Assembly: GCA_001805655.1 (NCBI GenBank)
Contig: MHGR01000111.1
Span: 790-16,708 of the forward strand
DNA length: 15,919 nt
Source of the DNA: Omnitrophica WOR_2 bacterium RIFCSPHIGHO2_02_FULL_52_10
GTDB lineage: Bacteria; Omnitrophota; Gorgyraeia; Zapsychrales; Zapsychraceae
Direction: 5' to 3'
The position numbers were made by a program, and so were the translations under genes. Positions 1 through 6,148 of the stretch are shown piece by piece; positions within the stretch are counted from its first letter, which is position 1, and every line of letters begins with the position of its first letter. The notes beneath the pieces are model-generated. The model did not search any database and had not been told where the DNA came from. It was given only the letters and a program-made list of their open reading frames with translations.

Positions 1-233
1 CGTGCTCCATGATTCGGGCGAGCGCGATGCTCTTGCGCCATATCGGGTATGGTGACCGTGCGGAAAAAGTGGAAATGGCCCTGGAGATGTGCGGCGTATT
101 CGAAAAAAAGATGGTCATTACCGGGCGGGATACCGGAGTAACGGGAGAAGAGTATACGCAGTACGTATTATCGTGGGTCGATAATCCCGGGCTCAAACAG
201 CGCTGGGAATCTGAAATTTGCCATTTGAAATAA
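1..233 (+). CDS. Isocitrate/isopropylmalate dehydrogenase family, C-terminal fragment
   Basis: This is the 3' end of a gene that begins before the window; the frame is open from base 3 and stops with TAA at 231-233. The visible ~77 residues contain the helix S-M-I-R-A-S-A-M-L-L-R-H-I-G, which matches the conserved 'NP(T/S)..(L/I)L(S/A)..M(M/L)LRH(L/I)G' segment near the end of the beta-decarboxylating dehydrogenases (isocitrate and 3-isopropylmalate dehydrogenases). The tail with ITGRDTGVTGEEYTQYVL resembles the C-terminus of isocitrate dehydrogenases more than that of LeuB, so decarboxylation of isocitrate to 2-oxoglutarate is the likelier reaction. The catalytic and cofactor-binding residues lie outside the window, so NAD versus NADP use cannot be judged. 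A hairpin terminator follows, so this is probably the last gene of the preceding transcript. Confidence 0.75.
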   Translation, partial: CSMIRASAMLLRHIGYGDRAEKVEMALEMCGVFEKKMVITGRDTGVTGEEYTQYVLSWVDNPGLKQRWESEICHLK

Positions 234-258
234 GCTCGGCAGCCAGCTGTGTGTGTAC

Positions 259-301
259 ACCCCGCTCCATTTTCTCCATTTGAATGGTCCGGGGTTTTAT
301 T
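259..301 (+). terminator. Rho-independent terminator after the dehydrogenase gene
   Basis: The left arm ACCCCG-CT-CCATT (259-271) pairs with AATGG-TC-CGGGGT (283-295). This gives 6 and 5 base pairs around a 2x2 internal mismatch, with an 11-base loop. The T-rich run TTTTATT (295-301) follows immediately. It lies 25 bases after the dehydrogenase stop codon and ends only about 16 bases before the chosen lipB start, so it separates the two transcripts or acts as an attenuator for lipB. Confidence 0.7.
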
Positions 302-317
302 GTAAAAGGTGCCTTTG

Positions 318-968
318 GTGGATGTTCAGGAAAAAACATATTGCCGCGTGCGCGATCTTGGGCTCATTGCCTATGAACGGGCGCAGGACGATCAAAAACG
401 GCATGTTGACGATGTTCTGGCCGGCGGGCCGCAGACAATTTTGCTGTGCGAGCATCCCGCGGTTATTACGCTGGGCCGTTTATCCGATGAGCGGCACATT
501 CTGTTTTCCCAAAAATACTTGGAAGAACGGGGCGTGCCGGTCCATTGTGTCGACCGGGGAGGGGATGTCACGCTGCATGCCCCCGGCCAACTGGTGGTTT
601 ATCCGATATTGCGGTTGGCGGAACGCGGGAAGGACCTGCATGCGTACCTGCGCGGGCTGGAGCAAGTGGCCATTGATTTATTGGCCAGATTTGATATAGT
701 GGCTGATAGATTTTCCGGGAAGACCGGCGTTTGGATCGGTCCGCAGAAGGTGGCTTCCATCGGTATCGGCGTGCGCCGGTGGGTTTCCTATCATGGCTTG
801 GCAATCAACGTGAATACGGAGTTGGGGCTGTTTGACCTGATTAAACCCTGTGGCCTTGCTGTTTCCATGACTTCGGTCGCCCGGCACAAAAAAGGAAACA
901 TTGACATGGGACGTGTCAAGCAGGAATTCGTGGATTGTTTTAACCGGCGTTTCTGTTTTGACGTTTAA
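318..968 (+). CDS. lipB: Octanoyl-[acyl carrier protein]:protein octanoyltransferase LipB
   Basis: LipB moves octanoate from octanoyl-ACP to the lipoyl-domain lysine of 2-oxoacid dehydrogenase E2 or GcvH proteins, the first step of de novo lipoate synthesis in the cytoplasm. The protein is ~216 residues, normal for the family. It has the substrate-pocket motif RGGDVTLHAPGQL (about residues 80-92), the lysine in GPQKVASIGIGVRRW (about K144) and the catalytic cysteine in KPCGLAVSMTS (about C178); this Lys/Cys pair is the known acyl-transfer dyad. I chose the GTG at 318 because AAAAGG (304-309) lies 8 bases upstream. An in-frame GTG at 309 would add three residues but lacks a ribosome binding site. 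No lipA is visible here. A free lipoyl-domain gene follows after 9 bases. Confidence 0.93.
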   Translation: MDVQEKTYCRVRDLGLIAYERAQDDQKRHVDDVLAGGPQTILLCEHPAVITLGRLSDERHILFSQKYLEERGVPVHCVDRGGDVTLHAPGQLVVYPILRLAERGKDLHAYLRGLEQVAIDLLARFDIVADRFSGKTGVWIGPQKVASIGIGVRRWVSYHGLAINVNTELGLFDLIKPCGLAVSMTSVARHKKGNIDMGRVKQEFVDCFNRRFCFDV

Positions 969-977
969 GGGACGGAC

Positions 978-1220
978 ATGTTCAAGATTGTCGCACCGGA
1001 GTTAGGGGAAGGGATTGAAAAAGCCACGGTGGCCTGCTGGCATAAGTCCGTGGGGGAGCGGGTTTCCAGCGAGGATGACATTGCCGAGCTGGTCACGGAT
1101 AAAGCCACCTTCAACGTCCCTGCCGGCGTTTCAGGAACGGTCAAGAAAATCTGTGTCGCGCCGGGCCGGGAAATTAGAATAGGAGACACTCTCGCTGTGG
1201 TCGAAAAAAGTCATGACTAA
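978..1220 (+). CDS. Stand-alone lipoyl-domain (E2-type) protein
   Basis: This 80-residue protein consists of a single biotinyl/lipoyl domain. It starts with FKIVAPELGEGI and carries the hairpin ELVTDKATFNVPA, with the modifiable lysine at residue 42 in the D-K-A motif typical of E2 subunits of 2-oxoacid dehydrogenases; AccB has M-K-M or M-K-L instead. The distal half, GTVKKICVAPGREIRIGDTLAVVE, completes the fold. There is no peripheral-subunit-binding or acyltransferase domain, so it is not a whole E2. It sits 9 bases after lipB and overlaps the next gene by 8 bases. The context suggests it is a LipB substrate; its partner enzyme is unknown. It may be a detached E2 lipoyl domain whose E1/E2 genes lie elsewhere, or a carrier for another process. 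It is not GcvH-like in length or motif. Confidence 0.85.
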   Translation: MFKIVAPELGEGIEKATVACWHKSVGERVSSEDDIAELVTDKATFNVPAGVSGTVKKICVAPGREIRIGDTLAVVEKSHD

Positions 1221-2421
1221 CCGCGTTACGAATTTAGAGACGGCCTACCCCCGGAAAAACCGTGTTTTATTGATGTACATCACCAAGGTGTCCGGACACC
1301 GCCAGGCGACGCTGGCCATCCAGAAGTCCCTGAAACTGCTGGATCCGAATATCGAGGCGCCCACGGTCAACGGATTTGGGTATACGTATCCGATTCTCGA
1401 AAAAGTCGTGAACAAGGCGTATATGAGCGTCATCAAGCGGACCCCCAAAGTGTGGGATTACATGTACGATAATCCCAAAATCGTCAAGCGGTCCCAATCC
1501 ATCAAGAATTTTCTGCATAAAACCAGTTATGACAAAATTTCCAAACTTTTCACGCGTTACAATCCCGATGTGGTCGTGTGCACGCAGGCGTTCCCGTGCG
1601 GCATGGTTGCGCATTATAAGCGTGAACATCGCTTGTCGACAACGATCATCGGGGTCTTGACCGATTTTTCCCCGCATTCGTACTGGATCAACGACGGCGT
1701 GGATTATTATGTCGTGCCGTCCGCGGAGGCCAAGGAGCGCTTGATCACGAAGGGGGTGAGCGCTGACTGCATTAAGGTCTACGGGATCCCCGTGCGCACG
1801 AAGTTCGCCATTCAGCTGGACAGGAATCCCATCGCCGCAAAACTCGGGCTTGACCCCCAGAAGCCCACCATCGTGATCATGGGCGGCGGGCAGGGATTAG
1901 GGCCGATCAAGTCGATCGTGAAATCACTGATCAAGGTGAAGATGGATTTTCAGATCATCGTGCTGGCCGGGGTCAACAGGAAAATTATCAAGAGCCTCAA
2001 CCGCTACACCAAGCGTTCCGAAAAAAAGATATTGATATTCGAGTTCGCGAACAATGTGGATGAATTGATGGAGCTGGCCACGCTGATTATCACCAAGCCC
2101 GGCGGGATCACGACCGCGGAATGCCTGGCCAAGGGCCTGCCGATGGTCATCGTCAATCCGATTCCCGGGCAGGAGACGCGCAATACGGATTTCCTGATCA
2201 AGAAGGGGATCGGCATCCGGATTGACGACACCAGCGATGTCGGCGAGGAGGTGGAGCTGCTTTTGAAATCCCCCGAGCGCCTCATTTCCATGAGCAAGGC
2301 GGCCTATGAGAACGCAAAGCCCCATTCAGCCCTCGATATAGCCAAGCTCATATTGGCGCACACCAACGGGAAGGCGGGCATTCCTGTTTTGGACACCCTG
2401 AAACCAGAAACGAATGTTTAA
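1213..2421 (+). CDS. MGDG synthase/processive diacylglycerol glycosyltransferase-like protein (GT28 fold)
   Basis: This 402-residue glycosyltransferase has two Rossmann halves. The N-terminal half looks like the MGDG_synth family (VLLMYITKVSGHRQATLAIQ, a variant of the '(G/S)GH..A' motif, then PDVVVCTQAFPCGMVAHYK and GVLTDFSPHSYWI). The C-terminal half is MurG-like, with IVIMGGGQGLGPIK and the nucleotide-sugar loop TKPGGITTAECLAKGLPMVI, followed by PGQETRN. Family members transfer galactose or glucose from UDP-sugar to diacylglycerol at the cytoplasmic face of the membrane; others are MurG-like. The exact acceptor here is unknown. The ATG at 1213 lies inside the lipoyl-domain gene (8-base overlap). 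A later start would remove the first beta strand NRVLLMYI, so 1213 is preferred. The next gene, an acyltransferase, overlaps by 8 bases, supporting a lipid role. Confidence 0.82.
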   Translation: MTNRVTNLETAYPRKNRVLLMYITKVSGHRQATLAIQKSLKLLDPNIEAPTVNGFGYTYPILEKVVNKAYMSVIKRTPKVWDYMYDNPKIVKRSQSIKNFLHKTSYDKISKLFTRYNPDVVVCTQAFPCGMVAHYKREHRLSTTIIGVLTDFSPHSYWINDGVDYYVVPSAEAKERLITKGVSADCIKVYGIPVRTKFAIQLDRNPIAAKLGLDPQKPTIVIMGGGQGLGPIKSIVKSLIKVKMDFQIIVLAGVNRKIIKSLNRYTKRSEKKILIFEFANNVDELMELATLIITKPGGITTAECLAKGLPMVIVNPIPGQETRNTDFLIKKGIGIRIDDTSDVGEEVELLLKSPERLISMSKAAYENAKPHSALDIAKLILAHTNGKAGIPVLDTLKPETNV

Positions 2422-3277
2422 ATTTTTTCTGTATAAAGTCGGACTATTCCTCCTTGACCGACTGCCTTCCGGATGGTTTTACAGCCTGGCCGCTTTTATC
2501 TCCGATATGCAGTATCTTTGCTCGTTCCGCGACCGGAGGGCCGTTAAAAATAACCTGAAACGGATATGCCCTCCTGGAACGGACATCAATTTCTTGACGC
2601 GCGAGGTGTTCCGGAACTTCGGCAAATATCTGATGGAGTTCTTTCAGATGAAGGAAATGGCGGACGAGGCATTTATTAAGAATAAGGTCAAGATAGAAGG
2701 CTTGGAGCGGTTCGAGGAAGTCTTGGCCAAAGGGAAAGGCGGGATTGTCCTGACGGCCCACATCGGCAATTGGGAGCTGGGCGCGGTCTTGATCAGCGTC
2801 TTGGGCTACCCCATTATGGCGGTGGCTTTGCCGCATAAAGAAAGGCCGGTCAATGACCTGTTCAATGCCCAGCGGGAAGCCAAGGGCGTGACGGTTGTGC
2901 CGACGAACCTGGCCCTGAGGCGCTGCATTGAACAGTTGAAAAACAATAAATTGATTGCGCTTGTGGCCGACCGCGATTTCGGCAACCATGGCATCATGAT
3001 GGATTTTTTAGGGTGCAAGGCCCTGATTCCCAAAGGGGCGGCGATGTTTTCGATCAAGACCGGCGCGCCTATCATCCCGACTTTTCTGATCAGGAACGAT
3101 GACGGATCGTTTCATTTGCATTGTTGCGATCCGATCTATCCGCCCCAGGAGGATCCCGCTCAAATAAAGCACAAAACCGTGCTGGGCATCATGCGGCGGT
3201 ATGTGTCCGTGATTGAAGAAAAAATTCGGGCGCATCCTTCCCAGTGGTTATTATTCAGGGAGTTTTGCGTACAATGA
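2414..3277 (+). CDS. LpxL/HtrB-type lysophospholipid/lipid A acyltransferase
   Basis: The 287-residue protein belongs to the bacterial lipid A biosynthesis acyltransferase family (LpxL/LpxM/HtrB). The catalytic HX4E motif is seen as AHIGNWELG (H116, E121). Further family blocks are RKNNLKR-like AVKNNLKRICPP near residue 45, a glycine-rich strand GGIVLTAH, the NDLFNAQRE region, LVADRDFG.HGIMMDFLG, and the PKGAAMFSIKTGAPIIPTF block. The N-terminus is hydrophobic and amphipathic, as expected for an inner-membrane-associated enzyme. Family members add a secondary acyl chain to lipid A, or acylate related lipids such as phosphatidylinositol mannosides. Here the gene lies between two glycosyltransferases (8-base overlap upstream, 4-base ATGA overlap downstream). 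It may therefore act on a glycolipid made by them rather than on canonical lipid A. Confidence 0.85.
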   Translation: MFKFFLYKVGLFLLDRLPSGWFYSLAAFISDMQYLCSFRDRRAVKNNLKRICPPGTDINFLTREVFRNFGKYLMEFFQMKEMADEAFIKNKVKIEGLERFEEVLAKGKGGIVLTAHIGNWELGAVLISVLGYPIMAVALPHKERPVNDLFNAQREAKGVTVVPTNLALRRCIEQLKNNKLIALVADRDFGNHGIMMDFLGCKALIPKGAAMFSIKTGAPIIPTFLIRNDDGSFHLHCCDPIYPPQEDPAQIKHKTVLGIMRRYVSVIEEKIRAHPSQWLLFREFCVQ

Positions 3278-3945
3278 ACATCTGCGCTCTTATTCCCGCC
3301 CATAATGAATCCCGGAATATCGGGGGCGTCATCGACGGCCTCAAGGCGAAGGGGCTGGATGTCCTGGTCATCGATGACGGCTCCAGCGACGGTACGGACA
3401 CGATCGCGCGCCAAAAAGGGGCGCATGTCATCCGCCATGACCGCAAAGCCGGCAAGGGACGTTCCCTGCAGGAGGGGTTTGATTATGCCCTGCGGCATGG
3501 CTATGACGGGGTGATCACGGTCGATGGGGACGGGCAGCACGATGTCAACGATATCGGCCGGTTCCTTACCCTGGCCGGGGAGCACAGGGTCAGCGTGGTT
3601 ACCGGCAACCGGATGGCCGACACGAAGGGAATGCCGTTCATCCGTTACTGTACCAACCGGTTTATGTCCTGGCTTATTTCCCTGGCGTGCCGGCAAAACA
3701 TTGAGGACACCCAGTGCGGCTACCGGTATATCAGCTGTGATATCCTCAGGGAAATCCGCTTGACGTGCAACGGCTATGAAATCGAGAGCGAGATTCTACT
3801 GAAGGCGTGTAAACGGGGATTCAAGGTTTACAGCGTGCCGATCAAAACGATTTATAGCGATGAAGTAAGCAACATCAATCCGTTCATCGATACGGCGCGG
3901 TTCTTTGTCTACTTTATCAAGGAAATTTGTTCACCGGCAAAGTAG
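3274..3945 (+). CDS. Family 2 glycosyltransferase, dolichyl-phosphate-mannose-synthase-like
   Basis: This is a 223-residue GT-A fold enzyme. The nucleotide-binding start is ALIPAHNESRNI, followed by VLVIDDGSSDGT and AGKGRSLQEGFDYAL. The metal-binding motif is ITVDGDGQHD (about residues 81-90), and IEDTQCGYRYIS is the acceptor-side block common in DPM1/ArnC/polyprenyl-phosphate glycosyltransferases. It has no transmembrane extension, unlike ArnC or GtrB. It likely transfers a sugar from a nucleotide donor to a lipid-phosphate or lipid acceptor, but the sugar cannot be read from sequence. I chose the ATG at 3274 because it forms an ATGA overlap with the acyltransferase stop, begins just before the first conserved strand and has AGGGAG at 3257-3262. 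A GTG at 3244 would add ten residues that lack family similarity. Confidence 0.85.
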   Translation: MNICALIPAHNESRNIGGVIDGLKAKGLDVLVIDDGSSDGTDTIARQKGAHVIRHDRKAGKGRSLQEGFDYALRHGYDGVITVDGDGQHDVNDIGRFLTLAGEHRVSVVTGNRMADTKGMPFIRYCTNRFMSWLISLACRQNIEDTQCGYRYISCDILREIRLTCNGYEIESEILLKACKRGFKVYSVPIKTIYSDEVSNINPFIDTARFFVYFIKEICSPAK

Positions 3946-3954
3946 CGGTCAGGC

Positions 3955-4602
3955 ATGGATTTTAAAAGGTTGAGAGAGCGGATGGTCGAGCGGCAGATTG
4001 TGGCCAGGGGAATTACGGACGCGGGCGTCATTGCAGCGATGCGCCGTGTTCCCCGGCATTTATTCGTCCCTAAAGACATGGCCGCACGGGCTTATGAAGA
4101 CTGCCCGGTTCCTATCGGGGCAGGGCAGACTATCTCACAGCCGTACATGGTGGCCCTGATGACGCAATGCCTTCATCTGAACAAGAGCAAACGCGTTCTT
4201 GAAGTCGGCACGGGTTCCGGATATCAGGCGGCCGTGTTGGCCGAATTAAGCAAAGAGGTTTATACCATTGAGCGCATCGAAGAGCTGCTCCTGCGAGCCA
4301 GGCAGACCTTGCACCATCTCCGGTATACGAACATCAAGACCTTTATAGGCGACGGAAATTTGGGAGTGGAGGATGAAGACATTCTTTTTGATGCCATGAT
4401 GGTGACGGCGGCTTCCCGGCGTCAACCGGACCGTCTGTTTGCCCAATTGGCGCCGGACGGAAGGATGGTCGTGCCGATGGGCGACCGGTTCAGCCAGTCT
4501 TTGATGGTTTTCACAAAGAAAAAGGACCGGATCACCGAGGAATCTGTTTGCAGCTGTACCTTCGTGCCGTTAATCGGCGAATATGGATGGCCCTTGAATT
4601 AA
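3955..4602 (+). CDS. pcm: Protein-L-isoaspartate O-methyltransferase
   Basis: Pcm methylates isoaspartyl residues in aged proteins with S-adenosylmethionine, starting their repair in the cytoplasm. The 215-residue length is typical. Visible motifs are RMVERQIVARGI at the N-terminus, VPRHLFVP, the substrate loop PIGAGQTISQPYMVALM (from residue 53), the SAM-binding motif I VLEVGTGSGYQAAVLAEL (from residue 81), YTIERIEEL (motif post-I) and GDG at the third strand. The tail LIGEYGWP resembles the usual 'LvG..Gw' ending. It starts 9 bases after the glycosyltransferase stop, with only a weak ribosome binding site. In gammaproteobacteria pcm commonly neighbours nlpD; here an NlpD-like gene lies about 10 kb downstream, not adjacent. 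Confidence 0.95.
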   Translation: MDFKRLRERMVERQIVARGITDAGVIAAMRRVPRHLFVPKDMAARAYEDCPVPIGAGQTISQPYMVALMTQCLHLNKSKRVLEVGTGSGYQAAVLAELSKEVYTIERIEELLLRARQTLHHLRYTNIKTFIGDGNLGVEDEDILFDAMMVTAASRRQPDRLFAQLAPDGRMVVPMGDRFSQSLMVFTKKKDRITEESVCSCTFVPLIGEYGWPLN

Positions 4603-4609
4603 GAACGAG

Positions 4610-5353
4610 ATGACCCCCGCCTATCTTTTAAGCGCTTCCCGCATCCTGGAAAAGCGATTATTTCTCGCCGGACTGATATTATCCTTCTTGACCCACGTCG
4701 TACTCATCAGTTTATTCGCTTTGCTGGGATACGGCCGCGGGCTTCCCCGTAAATCCTTAAAGACGATTGAGATCATTTATCAAGACATAAAGCAACTTAA
4801 AGCGCAGGCCAAGCCGGTGGCGGCCAGGGACGTCAAGCTGGTCAAGGACGTGAAAACGGAAGAAAACGAAAAAGTGAAAGTCCTGACGCGCAAAGAGAAT
4901 ATTTTTTCTTCATTCGGCGAGCGCATCAGGGATATTACCAAGCTGAGCGGGAACTTGCTGATGAACCGCGATAAGGACACGAACATACGCACGTTGGATA
5001 TCGGCAAGAAAATTACCCTCTCTCCCCTCAGCACCGAAAAGATCAATAATCCCCAGTACCTCACCTACAACGACGACATGCGGTCCGCGATCAGCCGGAA
5101 CATCAAGGAAAGGGCTTATACGTACGTGAACCATCCGGACTTCCAGGCCGGGGAAGTCTATGTGACTTTTGTCCTGGAATCCAGCGGGATCCTCAAGAAA
5201 GTCAAGATTATTGAGGAGAAAACGGCGGCGAACAGCTATCTGCGCAATGTCGCTTTACGCAGCATCATGGAATCCAATCCGTTTCCGCCCTTTCCCAAGG
5301 GGTTTGATTACCCGGAGTTTACCTTCAATTTGTTAATCACGTTCCAGGACTAG
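4610..5353 (+). CDS. TonB-like protein with C-terminal TonB domain
   Basis: The protein has 247 residues. A single N-terminal membrane segment lies at about residues 17-42 (LFLAGLILSFLTHVVLISLF), giving a cytoplasmic N-terminus and a periplasmic remainder. A charged, lysine-rich linker follows at about 50-140. The C-terminal ~95 residues match the TonB C-terminal fold, with GEVYVTFVLESSGILKKVKI, NVALRSIMESNPFPPFPKG and a closing strand FTFNLLITF. TonB proteins link ExbB/ExbD energy to outer-membrane receptors, while shorter relatives serve other envelope roles. The proline-rich spacer of classical TonB is absent, and no exbB or exbD is nearby, so energising a receptor is uncertain. It begins 7 bases after pcm and is the last gene before the 140-base gap. 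Confidence 0.78.
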   Translation: MTPAYLLSASRILEKRLFLAGLILSFLTHVVLISLFALLGYGRGLPRKSLKTIEIIYQDIKQLKAQAKPVAARDVKLVKDVKTEENEKVKVLTRKENIFSSFGERIRDITKLSGNLLMNRDKDTNIRTLDIGKKITLSPLSTEKINNPQYLTYNDDMRSAISRNIKERAYTYVNHPDFQAGEVYVTFVLESSGILKKVKIIEEKTAANSYLRNVALRSIMESNPFPPFPKGFDYPEFTFNLLITFQD

Positions 5354-5410
5354 CGGCAATGCGGTGAAAAGACTGCTTTTGAGAGTAACACGTAAGCCCA
5401 CGCCTCATGG

Positions 5411-5439
5411 TTGACAAGGATTAGCTAAGATGATATCCT
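5411..5439 (+). promoter_or_regulatory. Sigma-70-type promoter for the DUF1844-aroQ-efp-acc run
   Basis: A perfect -35 hexamer TTGACA (5411-5416) is followed after exactly 17 bases by TATCCT (5434-5439), which matches TATAAT at four of six positions. It is preceded by the extended -10 dinucleotide TG at 5431-5432. The predicted start site is near 5446, about 48 bases before the ATG at 5494. This is the only clear promoter in the only sizeable gap, so it may drive the following genes through the AmaP-like gene. Confidence 0.6.
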
Positions 5440-5452
5440 GAACAATATTCAG
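5438..5452. promoter_or_regulatory. Inverted repeat at the predicted transcription start (possible operator)
   Basis: CTGAA-CAATA-TTCAG is a perfect 5-base dyad with a 5-base spacer. It covers the end of the -10 element and the predicted start site of the promoter at 5411-5439. That position suits a repressor operator. I recognise no known operator family, and a dyad this short can occur by chance in AT-rich DNA. Confidence 0.3.
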
Positions 5453-5493
5453 CGAAATATAATATAAGTATTAATAGGCGTTGAGGAAGCGAA

Positions 5494-5961
5494 ATGAGCA
5501 AAGAAAAATATGTTGATGAATCCTGGAAGGAGCAGGCCTCGGAGGAAAAGGGAAAGTTGGCGGACTCCGGCGGCCAACCGGCAGGCAAAAGCACAGGCGG
5601 GATCAATAAGGAGGGTGCCGGGAAAACCGATACGGCCGAATTGCAGCCGGACCATAGCGCTCAAAACGGCAACCCGGAGGAGGCCATTGAAGTTAATTTC
5701 CTGAATTACGTCACGAGTCTGGGATTCCAAGCCATGATTTTTATGGGGGAAGTGCCCAATCCTGTCACGAACAAGGTGGAGAAGCATTTGATGCAGGCAA
5801 AATTCCTGATTGATACCCTGAGCATGCTTAAGGAAAAAACGGCGGGGAATCTGACGGACCAGGAGAGCGAACTGCTTGAAAATTCGGTTTATGAGCTTCA
5901 AATGAAGTATGTTCAGGCCGCACAGCAAGAAAAATCTTCAAAAGGGAGCGAGGCACGATGA
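5494..5961 (+). CDS. DUF1844 domain protein
   Basis: The protein has 155 residues. The first ~60 are hydrophilic and of low complexity (rich in G, K, E and Q) and probably disordered. The C-terminal half matches the DUF1844 family: VNFLNYVTSLGFQAMIFMGEVPNP (about 67-90), then a helix KHLMQAKFLIDTLSMLKEKTAGNLT and a final helix ESELLENSVYELQMKYVQA. DUF1844 proteins are small helical proteins of unknown function in PVC bacteria, Acidobacteria and Deltaproteobacteria. The ATG at 5494 has GAGGAAG at 5483-5489. The gene shares an ATGA overlap with the next small gene. No catalytic residues are evident, and I assign no function. Confidence 0.8.
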   Translation: MSKEKYVDESWKEQASEEKGKLADSGGQPAGKSTGGINKEGAGKTDTAELQPDHSAQNGNPEEAIEVNFLNYVTSLGFQAMIFMGEVPNPVTNKVEKHLMQAKFLIDTLSMLKEKTAGNLTDQESELLENSVYELQMKYVQAAQQEKSSKGSEAR

Positions 5962-6134
5962 TTGATGCGAAGCTTTTGGAAATATTGGCTTGTCCGGCCT
6001 GTAAAGGAAACGTGGAGCACAAAGAGGAGCGGATCGTCTGTGTGCAGTGCGGCCGGAGGTATCCCATTCAGGACGGGATTCCGGTCATGCTGGTTGATAA
6101 AGCGGAACAGAGCGGGAAATCCCGTCAACCGTAA
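5958..6134 (+). CDS. Trm112-like zinc-ribbon small protein (UPF0434/YcaR type)
   Basis: This is a short gene of 58 codons that is easily missed. It reads [16 protein letters not shown]..., then [20 protein letters not shown]. The LL.ILACP.CKG start and the YPI.DGIPVML end are the hallmarks of the Trm112p-like/UPF0434 family. Four cysteines in two C-x2-C pairs (residues 12/15 and 28/31) form a likely zinc knuckle. In eukaryotes and archaea, Trm112 activates several methyltransferases; the role of bacterial members is not settled. The ATG at 5958 overlaps the DUF1844 stop as ATGA, indicating translational coupling. A pcm methyltransferase lies 1.4 kb upstream, but no link is shown. Confidence 0.88.
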   Translation: MIDAKLLEILACPACKGNVEHKEERIVCVQCGRRYPIQDGIPVMLVDKAEQSGKSRQP

Positions 6135-6148
6135 TCCCGGAGGGTGGC

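Noticed and set aside
253..699. Plus-strand open frame of 148 codons overlapping lipB
   Set aside because: It is Trp/Cys/Arg-rich and has no family pattern, and the lipB frame across the same bases has all catalytic motifs.
3160..3696. Minus-strand open frame of 178 codons across the acyltransferase/GT2 junction
   Set aside because: Both plus-strand genes are well supported; the antisense product resembles nothing I recognise and spans a coupled ATGA junction.
5367..5380. AAAAG-ACTG-CTTTT hairpin after the TonB-like gene as a terminator
   Set aside because: Only five mostly A-T pairs and no real T-run beyond the stem; too weak to call a rho-independent terminator.
5458..5463. Perfect TATAAT as the -10 of a second promoter
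   Set aside because: The position 17 bases upstream (ATCCTG) has no resemblance to TTGACA, and the stretch is generally AT-rich, so the upstream TTGACA/TATCCT pair is the better call.
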